A stretch of 64,000 bases of DNA, taken from contig NZ_WTVH02000010.1 of NCBI RefSeq assembly GCF_012910785.2, positions 124,001 to 188,000 of the forward strand, written 5' to 3'. A program made the position numbers and the translations under genes. This document shows, piece after piece, positions 41,498 to 49,284 of this stretch. A model generated the notes under the pieces. It was not told the DNA's origin. It did no database searches and saw only the letters and a list, made by a program, of their open reading frames with translations. The DNA is from Aromatoleum buckelii (GTDB lineage Bacteria; Pseudomonadota; Gammaproteobacteria; Burkholderiales; Rhodocyclaceae). Each line of letters starts with the position of its first letter. The stretch's first letter is position 1.

Positions 41498-42103
41498 ATG
41501 GGCAACCAGAACGAAGTGTTCGTCGCGCGTCAGCCGATCCTGAACAAGGAGCGCAATGTGATCGCCTATGAACTGCTGTTCCGCGACGATGGATCGGGCG
41601 AAGCGAGAGTCAGCGACGGCGCGCGCGCGACCGCGCAGGTGATCGCCCGTGTTTTCGGCCGGCTCGGCGTCCACAGCGTCATGGGAGGCTGCGCCGCGTT
41701 CGTCAACCTCGATGCCGAAACCCTGCTCGGCCGCGGCGTCGAACGCCTGCCGAAAGAGGATGTCGTCCTCGAACTGCTCGAAACGATCGAAGTCGACGAG
41801 GCGATCGTTCACCGCTGCGCCGAACTCAAGCACCTCGGCTACCGCCTCGCGCTCGACGACTTCTGCGCGATCACGCCCGCCTGTGAACCGCTCCTCGCGC
41901 TCGTTGACATCGTCAAGATCGACGTGCTGCAGCTCGATGCCGACGCGCTCGAACGGCTGGTGCGCCGCCTGCGGCTCTACCCGGCGCGGCTCCTGGCTGA
42001 GAAAGTCGACACCACCGAACGCGCCCGCCGCTGCCGCGCGCTCGGCTTCGATTTCTACCAGGGCTTCCACTTCGGCCGTCCGGCCGCGTTCGCGGGGGCG
42101 TGA
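41498..42103 (+). CDS. EAL-domain protein, YuxH-like but lacking the HDOD half
   Basis: 201 residues from the ATG at 41498 (GGAGG upstream). The start EVFVARQPILNKERNVIAYE followed by LLFRDD is that of YuxH-type EAL proteins, which have a degenerate EAL domain; ELLFR stands in place of EAL and LALDDF in place of the catalytic DDFGTG. Such domains usually do not hydrolyse c-di-GMP but may bind it or a partner. YuxH proteins carry a C-terminal HDOD domain of about 200 residues; here the gene stops after the EAL part, so it is a short natural form or a truncation. Confidence 0.82.
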   Translation: MGNQNEVFVARQPILNKERNVIAYELLFRDDGSGEARVSDGARATAQVIARVFGRLGVHSVMGGCAAFVNLDAETLLGRGVERLPKEDVVLELLETIEVDEAIVHRCAELKHLGYRLALDDFCAITPACEPLLALVDIVKIDVLQLDADALERLVRRLRLYPARLLAEKVDTTERARRCRALGFDFYQGFHFGRPAAFAGA

Positions 42104-42181
42104 GGCGTCGGCTCTGGGGAAGCATGAAGCAGGGGCAGGTGACCAAACTTCTAAAAATCGTATGAGAGGGGCGTGGCAACG

Positions 42182-42198
42182 TACGGCAGTTTGCCGTA
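42182..42198. promoter_or_regulatory. Inverted repeat before the tacAT-like operon
   Basis: TACGGCA-GTT-TGCCGTA, 7-bp arms, 24 bases before the antitoxin start. Ribbon-helix-helix antitoxins of this family repress their own promoter through such repeats, so this is a candidate operator. Confidence 0.6.
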
Positions 42199-42222
42199 TC
42201 CTTGCGTCAGGAGGACAATACT

Positions 42223-42504
42223 ATGCCTGCAGCCATTTCCACCGCCCGTCTCGAAGCCCGGATCAGCACGGATCTGCATTCGATGCTCAAGCGCGCCGCT
42301 GAACTTCAAGGGCGCACCATGACTGATTTTGTCATCGCTGCCGTGCAGGAAGCCGCACAGCGCGCTATCGAGCAGGCTGAAGTCATCCGTCTGTCGCTCG
42401 CCGATCAGGAGTGCTTTGCCCAGGCGCTGCTGTCGCCGCCGCAACCGGCACCAGCCCTGGAGCGCGCTTTCGCGCGTCGCCGCAAGCTCCTGCGTGCTGA
42501 ATGA
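42223..42504 (+). CDS. DUF1778 ribbon-helix-helix antitoxin (TacA family)
   Basis: A 93-residue antitoxin. ARLEARISTDLHSMLKRAAE is the RHH DNA-binding strand and first helix, followed by LQGRTMTDFVIAAVQEAAQR; the C-terminal part, which neutralises the toxin, ends RRKLLRAE. The start at ATG 42223 follows AGGAGG. It overlaps the acetyltransferase gene in ATGA, the usual order for TacA-TacT pairs. Confidence 0.9.
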   Translation: MPAAISTARLEARISTDLHSMLKRAAELQGRTMTDFVIAAVQEAAQRAIEQAEVIRLSLADQECFAQALLSPPQPAPALERAFARRRKLLRAE

Positions 42505-43010
42505 GCAGCGCACCGTTCCTGCTTGCGCCGCTTGGTGCCGAGCATGACCGCGCCGCATTCAACTGCGGTGCTGGCTCGCTAGATCGCTACTTGCGGGAGC
42601 AGGTTACCCAAGACATTCGCCGCCGCGTGGCGGCCTGCTTCGTGGCCTTGGGGGACGGCAGTCGCATCGCGGGCTACTACACCCTGGCGTCGGCAAGCCT
42701 GTTGCTGACCGATCTTCCGGCCAGCACCGGCAAGAAGCTGCCGCGCTATCCGACTGTGCCAGCGGTTCGCATGGGCCGCTTGGCCGTCGATCAGGCTTTC
42801 AAGGGCCAGGGTTTAGGCGGTGCGCTGCTGGCCGATGCGCTCGACCGTGCGGTCAACTCCGAGATTGCCGCTTATGCTTTGATGGTCGATGCGAAGGATG
42901 AAGCGGCAGCGGCCTTCTATCTGCTATCACGGCTTCATCGCTCTGCCCGACTCGCCGTTGACGCTTTTCCTGCCGCTGGCGACGTGGAGCCGTCTGAGTG
43001 CCACGATTGA
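42501..43010 (+). pseudogene. GNAT acetyltransferase toxin (TacT family), frameshifted near the C-terminus
   Basis: Residues 1-140 match the TacT family: FNCGAGSLDRYLREQVTQDI, SRIAGYYTLASASLLLTDLP and the acetyl-CoA loop MGRLAVDQAFKGQGLGGALL. After AAAFYL the frame changes to an unrelated tail (LSRLHRSARLAV). Removing one T at about 42925 restores FYLHHGFIALPDSPLTLF, then LPLATWSRLSATIDL, ending at the TAG at 43030-43032 (176 residues). The final beta strands are therefore lost, and the toxin, which in this family acetylates aminoacyl-tRNA, is probably inactive unless this is a sequencing error. Confidence 0.85.
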
Positions 43011-43028
43011 TCTGATTGCCGGCCGCTT

Positions 43029-43412
43029 CTAGCGTGAGATCGGTTGGTGCATCACGCCGAACCGTTCTGACAGCGTGGCCAGGCGCTTGTCCAGCGTCCA
43101 CAGCTCTGCGCCCGGTGTGATCAGCGTTGACGCCAACAAAACCGTTTCAACCAGCCCGCACCCAAGCCCATGGAGTTTTTCGCGTTCAATGAAGTCCATC
43201 ACCTCGCGCAAACTCGCCTGTTGCGTCTGTTGAAGCAGTCCTATGTCGCCGAGTGTTCGAGCCCGCGGTGCAGGGGGTGTTCCGCACGCCAGTTCGACCA
43301 GGACCATTGGATGCGTGAGCGCCAGGTCCCGATCGAGCAAGTCCACCAGGACATCATTGCGTTGTCGGAAGTGGTCAACCCATACCGAGGTGTCGACCAG
43401 GACGCCTTTCAT
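43029..43412 (-). CDS. VapC-type PIN-domain toxin
   Basis: A 127-residue PIN ribonuclease. Acidic active-site residues are visible in [13 protein letters not shown] (Asp7), MVLVELACG (Glu), and [19 protein letters not shown] (Asp). Family members cleave tRNA or rRNA and are held by VapB. Its start overlaps the antitoxin stop. Converges on the TacT gene, with the two ends only bases apart. Confidence 0.9.
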   Translation of the reverse strand: MKGVLVDTSVWVDHFRQRNDVLVDLLDRDLALTHPMVLVELACGTPPAPRARTLGDIGLLQQTQQASLREVMDFIEREKLHGLGCGLVETVLLASTLITPGAELWTLDKRLATLSERFGVMHQPISR

Positions 43413-43612
43413 TGCGAGGTCTCGCCGCGCCGTCGCGGCACATCCTGCATCTCCGGCACGGTGCCACCCAGCGCAGCAAGACGCTTGGCGGCTTGTACCC
43501 GAACGAAAGTTTTCATCGCCTCGCGGAAGAGATCGGCCCGGTCCATGGCCGGGTCGGCAACTTCCAGGGCCTTTTCGTACAGGTCATCATCGATCGTAAC
43601 AGTCGTTCTCAT
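43409..43612 (-). CDS. VapB-type antitoxin
   Basis: A 67-residue protein from the ATG at 43612: [20 protein letters not shown] is the RHH-like DNA-binding start of the DUF2191/VapB group, and [20 protein letters not shown] follows. The C-terminus is short and charged. Coupled to vapC by an ATGA overlap. A longer reading upstream (from 43666) lacks family similarity. Confidence 0.88.
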   Translation of the reverse strand: MRTTVTIDDDLYEKALEVADPAMDRADLFREAMKTFVRVQAAKRLAALGGTVPEMQDVPRRRGETSQ

Positions 43613-43945
43613 CCGCGCACCATCATCATTAAAGATGCCATTGTGCATCACTATACGCATCTCCACGAGCGGTGCAAGAGGTGCCCATGGCGAGTTCGAG
43701 GTGGCCCGGCGTAATCAGTGAGGAAACTTCCTCGCCGCGTGCACCACGTTGAGCACCACGATACCGGTGTGCGATGGGTCAAAAGCGACGCAAAACTGTG
43801 TCAATACGCACGTTGGGTTACAGTGAAAGCGCAGGCCGGGAGCGCAGTGGCCGGCGCGTCGGAGTCTGGGGCACGGCCCGGCGGGACGCGCGAGATGACG
43901 AACTGCCCGCGGATCTTCCGCGGCGAGCCTCAGGGAGGTGTGTCG
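43613..43945. other. Gap between VapB and esterase genes, with a possible toxin remnant
   Basis: On the minus strand, 43715-43810 reads FCVAFDPSHTGIVVLNVVHA and then ARKFPH with a stop, resembling the C-terminus of a RelE/ParE-like toxin but without the rest of the gene. GATGC...GCATC at 43634-43649 could be a vapBC operator. Otherwise promoter sequence for the esterase gene. Confidence 0.35.
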
Positions 43946-45457
43946 ATGCGCGTAAAACGGGTGTGGCGAAATGCGCTGGCTGCGGTGCTGCTGGTTGTGG
44001 GTGGCACGGCGGCGATCGCCGGCACGACCGAAGCTTTCACGTTCCGCGCGCAGGACTATTCCGGCTCGCGCGACCGGCAGTACAAAGTCTATGTCCCGGA
44101 CGGTCTGAGCGGGCCGGCGCCGCTGGTCATGGCGCTGCACGGCTGCCAGCAGACCGAGGAAGACGTGCTGCGCGACTGGGGGCTCGCCGCCGCAGCCGAA
44201 CGCTACGGCTTCATCCTCGTCGCGCCGCGCATCACCAGCTACGACGGGCTGCGCAACAGCAACTGCTGGGGGTTCTGGTTCGACGCGCACCAGCACGAAG
44301 GGCGCGGCGAGCCGGAAGATCTGCATCGCATCGCGCGCGAAGTCGAGGGCAATTTCGACATCGACCCGGCGCGACGCTACATCACCGGCCTGTCGTCGGG
44401 CGGGGCGATGACAGTGGTCGCGGCGGTCGCGCACAACGAGTATTGGGCGGCCGCGGCGAGCGTGGCCGGCATTCCGTATGGCGAGGACTCGGCGTCGGTG
44501 TCGCTGTCGGGGCAGTGCCCGGGGCGGGCGACGTTCCATCCGGTGAGCCGCGTCGTCGCCGACATGCAGGCCGAAATCGATGACCCTTACCCGATCCCGC
44601 TGCTGGTGGTGCAGAACAACGCCGACTGCACGGTCGTCCAGCCAGCCGGTCGCGCGCTGCGCGACGCGCAGTTGACGGTGTTCGGCTCGGCCGGACACGA
44701 TACGCCGGCGACGGCGATGGCGCGCCAGATGCCGTGCACGCCGGTGTTCGGCGACGACGACTACGGCTGCCGGCATTCCGTCTTCACGACGAACGGCGCC
44801 ACCGCGAGCCGCTCGATCGTCGAGACGGTGTTCTACGACGGTCCGCAGGCGACGCCGAACCCGTCCGACACCGACCATGGCCACTACTGGATCGGCGGCG
44901 AGCAGGGGCGGGACGGCAAATGGTCGATCCGGCACGGGCCCAGCTTTCCGGACATCGCGTGGAATTTCTTCGAGCGCCATCCGCGCGCGGGCGCCGCCCA
45001 ACCCGGCGGCCCGCGCATCACGATCGCCGGCGCGAACCCGCTGCGCCTCGAAGAGGGGCAGACGTTCGTCGATCCGGGTGCGAGCGTCGCCGACCCCGAG
45101 GACGGCGAACTCGCGGTCAGCGCCGATTGCAGCAGCGTCGATACGGCCCGGCCGGGCCGCTACGCGTGCACCTATAGCGCGACCGACAGCGCCGGCAACA
45201 CGGCGTCGGCGAGCCGCGCGGTCGAAGTCGTCGCGCGCGGCGGTTCCGGCATGAGCTGCGCGCAGGCAACGGCCTCGCCGGGCGGGCACGTGATTGCCGG
45301 CCGCGCCACCGCCGACGGCTGGTTCTTCGCCCATGCGCTGTCCACCGGCGACCGGCAGGACATCGGCTTCAGCTGGAACTTCTGGTCGAGTGTCACGCTG
45401 TACGAAGGCGAACCGGGCAGGTGGTACGCGCACCCGCCGCAGGGGTGCGCAGAATGA
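43946..45457 (+). CDS. Secreted PHB-depolymerase-like esterase with C-terminal Ig-like and adhesion-type region
   Basis: 503 residues from the ATG at 43946 (AGGGAGG upstream), with signal peptide LAAVLLVVGGTAAIAG. The alpha/beta hydrolase core has the oxyanion segment PLVMALHGCQQTEEDVLRDW, nucleophile in ITGLSSGGAMT, and a late His in DTDHGHYWIG, as in the esterase/PHB depolymerase (LpqC-like) family. A DUF5011-type Ig-like repeat (LEEGQTFVDPGASVADPEDG) follows, then a short tail. It may cleave polyhydroxybutyrate or other esters outside the cell. Its stop overlaps the next start (ATGA). Confidence 0.87.
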   Translation: MRVKRVWRNALAAVLLVVGGTAAIAGTTEAFTFRAQDYSGSRDRQYKVYVPDGLSGPAPLVMALHGCQQTEEDVLRDWGLAAAAERYGFILVAPRITSYDGLRNSNCWGFWFDAHQHEGRGEPEDLHRIAREVEGNFDIDPARRYITGLSSGGAMTVVAAVAHNEYWAAAASVAGIPYGEDSASVSLSGQCPGRATFHPVSRVVADMQAEIDDPYPIPLLVVQNNADCTVVQPAGRALRDAQLTVFGSAGHDTPATAMARQMPCTPVFGDDDYGCRHSVFTTNGATASRSIVETVFYDGPQATPNPSDTDHGHYWIGGEQGRDGKWSIRHGPSFPDIAWNFFERHPRAGAAQPGGPRITIAGANPLRLEEGQTFVDPGASVADPEDGELAVSADCSSVDTARPGRYACTYSATDSAGNTASASRAVEVVARGGSGMSCAQATASPGGHVIAGRATADGWFFAHALSTGDRQDIGFSWNFWSSVTLYEGEPGRWYAHPPQGCAE

Positions 45458-46527
45458 CCGCCGCTCCGGCAGCACGCACGCTTGCCGGCGCACGCCTCCT
45501 GCAGGATCTCGAAGGCATGTCTCCGGCGTACTTCGGCATGGTCATGGCGACCGGGATCATCTCGCTGGGCGCGCATCTCCTCGCGCTGCCGCGCCTCGCG
45601 CACGCGCTGTTCGTCCTCAACGTCGGCATCTATGGAGTCATCGCGGCGCTGTTCGTGCTGCGCATGATCCGCTTTCCGCAGCGCTTCTTCGGCGACATGG
45701 TCGATCACCTGCGCGGGCCCGGCTTCTTCACCGCGGTCGCCGCGTCCGGCATCCTCGGCAGCCAGTTCCTGATCCTCGCGGACAGCGAAGCGGCCGGGCT
45801 CGCGCTGTGGTTCGTCGCGATCGCGCTGTGGATCGGGCTGACCTACACGATCTTCACGGCTTTCACCGTCAAGGAGCAGAAGCCGACGCTCGACCGCGGC
45901 ATCAGCGGCGGCTGGCTGCTCGCGGTGGTCGCGACGCAGTCGATCGCAGTGCTCGGCGCGCTGCTCGCGAACCACCTCGAGCAGCCTTACCGGCTGGAGC
46001 TGAACTTCCTCGCGCTGTCGATGTGGCTGTGGGGCGGCATGCTCTACATCTGGATGATGTCGCTGATCTTCTACCGCTACACGTTCTTCCTGTTCTCCCC
46101 CGGCGACCTCGCGCCGCCGTACTGGATCAACATGGGCGCGATGGCGATCTCGACGCTGGCCGGCTCGCTGCTGATCGTGAACGCTCCCGACGCGCCTTTC
46201 CTGCGTTCGCTGCTGCCGTTCCTCAAAGGGTTCACGGTGTTTTACTGGGCGACGGGCACGTGGTGGATCCCGATGCTGCTGATCCTCGGGCTGTGGCGAC
46301 ATGTCTATAAACGCTTCCCGCTGAAGTACGACCCGCTGTACTGGGGCGCGGTCTTCCCGCTCGGCATGTACGCTGCGAGCACGCAGCAGATGGCGGGCGC
46401 GCTGGCGTTCGATTTCCTCGGCTTCGTGCCGCCGATCTTCCTGTATGCCGCGCTCGCCGCCTGGACCGCCGCGTTCGTCGGCGTCGTGCGCGACCTGTGG
46501 CGCCGCCTTGGCACTCCCCGTGGTTAG
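45454..46527 (+). CDS. TDT-family transporter (TehA/Mae1/SLAC1-like)
   Basis: A 357-residue membrane protein with about ten helices: SPAYFGMVMATGIISLGAHL opens the first, and the two-times-five helix arrangement of SLAC1/TehA folds follows, with WLLAVVATQSIAVLGALLAN and KGFTVFYWATGTWWIPMLLI typical of the tellurite-resistance/C4-dicarboxylate transporter group. Substrate may be an organic anion or chloride-like ion; not predictable. Coupled to the esterase by an ATGA overlap, suggesting export or import of a product of that enzyme. Confidence 0.88.
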   Translation: MTAAPAARTLAGARLLQDLEGMSPAYFGMVMATGIISLGAHLLALPRLAHALFVLNVGIYGVIAALFVLRMIRFPQRFFGDMVDHLRGPGFFTAVAASGILGSQFLILADSEAAGLALWFVAIALWIGLTYTIFTAFTVKEQKPTLDRGISGGWLLAVVATQSIAVLGALLANHLEQPYRLELNFLALSMWLWGGMLYIWMMSLIFYRYTFFLFSPGDLAPPYWINMGAMAISTLAGSLLIVNAPDAPFLRSLLPFLKGFTVFYWATGTWWIPMLLILGLWRHVYKRFPLKYDPLYWGAVFPLGMYAASTQQMAGALAFDFLGFVPPIFLYAALAAWTAAFVGVVRDLWRRLGTPRG

Positions 46528-46596
46528 CGAGCCTATTCCCCGTCTCCTGCGACGGAAAAATTCGTTCAGAAATAAGTCGCGGGAAATGCAAAAGTT

Positions 46597-47493
46597 TCAT
46601 TTGCGCCACCCGGGTGCCAGCGCGAGGTGGATCGCGGCAGCGGCGATCGCGGCGCCGCCGGCGGCGACGCTGATCTGGTTCAGACCCTGTGCGACGTCGC
46701 CCGCGGCATAAAGACCGTCGATACTGGTTTTCTGGTGGCGGTCGGTGAGGAGATAACCGGCTTCATCGGTGTCGGCGCCCATCGAAAGTTCCGCGTGGAT
46801 GCGCGTACCCAACGCGCTATACACCGAGTCGCAGCTGGTTTCGGCCGCGCCGTGACGTATGCGGACTTCTGCGTCCCATAGGCGCAGGCTGTCGACAGGC
46901 TCGGGAGCCCACCAGATGCCGGCTTCGGCCAGGCGGTCGGAATGCTCTTCGATGCGGAAGTCGTGCGATACCCGGAAAACGTGCAGGCGGGCGGTGAAAT
47001 TGCGCAGATAAAGCGCTTCGCGGATGCCGGCTTCGCTGGCGGCGAGTACGCCGACCGCTTTGTCGATGATTTCGTAGCCGTCGCAGACCGGGCAATAGCG
47101 CAGTGCGCCGGTACGTACCGCTTCGACCAGGTGCGGGAGATCCGGTTCGACGTCGGAGACGCCCGTCGCCAGCAGGACGGTACGGGCCGACAGGCGGGTG
47201 CCATCCGCCAGAACGGCGGCGAAGCCCGGCGCCACCCGCTCCAACCTCTCGACGCGGCCGACGGAAAGTTCCGCGCCATAAGATTCGGCCTGTTTGCGGA
47301 TGGCCGCCACCAGCTTGCTGCCGGGAACGCCGTGCGGATAGCCTGGCATGTTGTGGGAGCGGGGGATACGCGTAGCCCGGCTGCAACCGTCATCGACGAC
47401 CCGGACGCGGCGGCGAAAGCGCGCCAGGTAGAGCGCTCCGGTCAGGCCGCCCGGCCCGCCGCCGATCACCAAGGCATCGTAGATATCCGCCAT
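46597..47493 (-). CDS. Thioredoxin-reductase-like FAD/NAD(P) oxidoreductase
   Basis: 298 residues from the ATG at 47493. FAD-binding ALVIGGGPGGLTGALYLARF, the dithiol CPVCDGYE (redox active CxxC), and the C-terminal FAD motif IDGLYAAGDVAQGLNQISVA are present. The NAD(P)-binding part around AVGVLAASEAGIREAL lacks the usual GxGxxA fingerprint, so the electron donor may differ from NADPH. Similar proteins occur as ferredoxin-dependent-like or orphan TrxR paralogues. The IS element lies in its upstream region and may have cut off its promoter. Confidence 0.87.
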   Translation of the reverse strand: MADIYDALVIGGGPGGLTGALYLARFRRRVRVVDDGCSRATRIPRSHNMPGYPHGVPGSKLVAAIRKQAESYGAELSVGRVERLERVAPGFAAVLADGTRLSARTVLLATGVSDVEPDLPHLVEAVRTGALRYCPVCDGYEIIDKAVGVLAASEAGIREALYLRNFTARLHVFRVSHDFRIEEHSDRLAEAGIWWAPEPVDSLRLWDAEVRIRHGAAETSCDSVYSALGTRIHAELSMGADTDEAGYLLTDRHQKTSIDGLYAAGDVAQGLNQISVAAGGAAIAAAAIHLALAPGWRK

Positions 47494-47694
47494 GCTCGCT
47501 CCCCGTATTTGATGATTTGCGTCGGCCTGCCCGCCCGAGAGGTGGCAACAAGAACCTCGCGCCAGCAGCCGAAGCAAAAAGCTCTCCGCGCCGCCTTCAG
47601 GACCTCGGTCGAGAAACACGAACGTGGACTCCGCCGCATCACACGCCATGAAGCGGGCGGCCATGCGCAGGTGGACATGCGCTGCGGCCGCGTT

Positions 47695-47698
47695 CTAG
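47695..47698. repeat. Target site duplication CTAG, left copy
   Basis: CTAG occurs directly outside the left IS end and again directly outside the right end (49243-49246), consistent with a 4-base duplication made on insertion. Confidence 0.65.
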
Positions 47699-47765
47699 CA
47701 GCGTGTCGGACTTTGAGCGGGATAGGCGATAATCATAGCCAGGCGAACTGACGGGATTTGCGGAA

Positions 47766-49121
47766 ATGGCTTTCCACCCGATAGACCGGGACACTGACTT
47801 TCTGCTGCCGCCCTCGGTGCAGGAGTGGTTGCCGGAAGCGCATCTGGCGCGGTACGTGGTGGACGTCGTCGAGCAGCTGGATCTGTCGGCGATCGAGCGG
47901 GCATACGCGGGACGAGGCAGCGACGCCTATCATCCGGCAACGCTGCTCGCGCTGCTGATCTACGGCTACGCTACCGGGACCTTCTCGAGCCGCAAGATCG
48001 AGCGGGCGACGTATGACTCGCTCGCCTTCCGGTTCATCGCCTGCAATCGGCATCCGGATCACGACACGCTGGCCAATTTCAGGAAGCGCTTCGGCGGGGA
48101 GTTCGAAGCGGCCTTTGTCCAGGTGCTGCAGGTGGCGCGCGAGAACCAGCTCTCGCGCTTTGGCACGGTGAGTCTGGACGGGACCAAGATCCACGCCAAC
48201 GCGAGCCGGCACAGTGCGCTCTCCTATGGGCACGCACGGACGATCGAGGCGCAGCTCAAGGCCGAGGTGCAGGAGCTCATGAAGCTGGCCGAGGCGGCCG
48301 ATCAATCCTCGCTGCCGGACGGGGTGAAGCTGCCCGAGGAAATCCGCCGCCGGGAAGACCGGCTGGCGGCGATCGCGGAAGCGAAAGCGAAGATCGAAGC
48401 GCGTGCCGCGGAGCGCTTCGCACGCGAACAGGCCGAGCACCAGGCGAAGCTCGCCGCCCGCGCAAAGAAGGAAGCCGAAACGGGCAAGAAGTCCAAGGGC
48501 AAAGGGCCGAAACCGCCGCAAGCCGGGCCCCGCGCCGACGACCAGATCAATCTGACCGACGAAGAGTCCCGGATCATGCCGGTCGCGGGTGGCGGATTCG
48601 AGCAGAGCTACAACGCGCAGGCGGTGGTCGATACCGAATCGATGCTCATCCTCGCCACTCACGTGACCCAGGCGACCAACGACAAGGAACAGATCGAGCC
48701 GATGCTGGCGAAGGTCCAGGCCAATCCCGAGGGGTTGAATCAGCCGGCGATTTGGCTCGCCGACACCGGTTACTACAGCGAGAAGAACGTCACGGCGTGC
48801 GTCACCGCGAAGATCGAACCGCTGATCGCGGTCAAGCGCGACGCGCATCATCCGGATTGGCGGGAACGTTTCAGCGAACCCGAACCGCTGGCCGCGGGGG
48901 CCTCGGCGGTCGAGACGATGAAGCACCGGTTGAAGACACGTGCCGGACGCGCGGCTTATGCCCTGCGCAAACAAACCGTCGAGCCGGTGTTCGGCATCAT
49001 CAAGTCGGTGATGGGCTTCCGGCAGTTTCTGCTGCGCGGCCTCGACAACGTGACGAACGAATGGAGCCTCGTTTGCCTCGCGTGGAATCTGAAGCGCATG
49101 GCCGTATTGCGTCCACAGTAA
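47766..49121 (+). CDS. IS1182-family DDE transposase
   Basis: 451 residues, full length. The N-terminal DUF772 domain (YHPATLLALLIYGYATGTFS; SLAFRFIACNRHPDHDTLAN) is followed by the DDE core: first Asp in TVSLDGTKIHANAS, second in IWLADTGYYSEKN, and Glu in RKQTVEPVFGIIKSVMGFRQ. A coiled Lys/Ala/Glu insertion (about residues 160-260) sits between the first two, as in this family. No frameshift or stop, so it may still be active. Confidence 0.93.
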   Translation: MAFHPIDRDTDFLLPPSVQEWLPEAHLARYVVDVVEQLDLSAIERAYAGRGSDAYHPATLLALLIYGYATGTFSSRKIERATYDSLAFRFIACNRHPDHDTLANFRKRFGGEFEAAFVQVLQVARENQLSRFGTVSLDGTKIHANASRHSALSYGHARTIEAQLKAEVQELMKLAEAADQSSLPDGVKLPEEIRRREDRLAAIAEAKAKIEARAAERFAREQAEHQAKLAARAKKEAETGKKSKGKGPKPPQAGPRADDQINLTDEESRIMPVAGGGFEQSYNAQAVVDTESMLILATHVTQATNDKEQIEPMLAKVQANPEGLNQPAIWLADTGYYSEKNVTACVTAKIEPLIAVKRDAHHPDWRERFSEPEPLAAGASAVETMKHRLKTRAGRAAYALRKQTVEPVFGIIKSVMGFRQFLLRGLDNVTNEWSLVCLAWNLKRMAVLRPQ

Positions 49122-49207
49122 GGAAACGGCGGGGAATCGTGCGCATTCTCGCAAAAATGACGGTGAAAACGGCCTTCACGCCCGATTCACGTTTCGCATC
49201 GCGAACA

Positions 49208-49230
49208 CTACGCCACCGTGGGTGGCGTAG
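49208..49230. terminator. Perfect hairpin inside the right end of the IS
   Basis: CTACGCCACC-GTG-GGTGGCGTAG is a perfect 10-bp stem with a 3-base loop, 87 bases after the transposase stop. It may stop transcription out of the IS or act as a subterminal transposase signal; no T run follows. Confidence 0.5.
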
Positions 49231-49284
49231 TCCGACGGACTGCTAGGCTGAAGCACGGCGAAAGCGTCGCGGCGGGAGGCCCCC

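Larger units (their letters stand above)
47699..49242 (+). mobile_element. Complete IS1182-type insertion sequence
   Basis: 1544 bases with imperfect terminal inverted repeats: left CAGCGTGTCGGACTTTG, right (reverse complement) CAGTCCGTCGGACTACG, sharing CAG and GTCGGACT. It carries one intact transposase gene and is flanked by CTAG. It lies between the divergent thioredoxin-reductase-like gene and the AidB-like gene and interrupts no recognisable gene. Confidence 0.82.
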
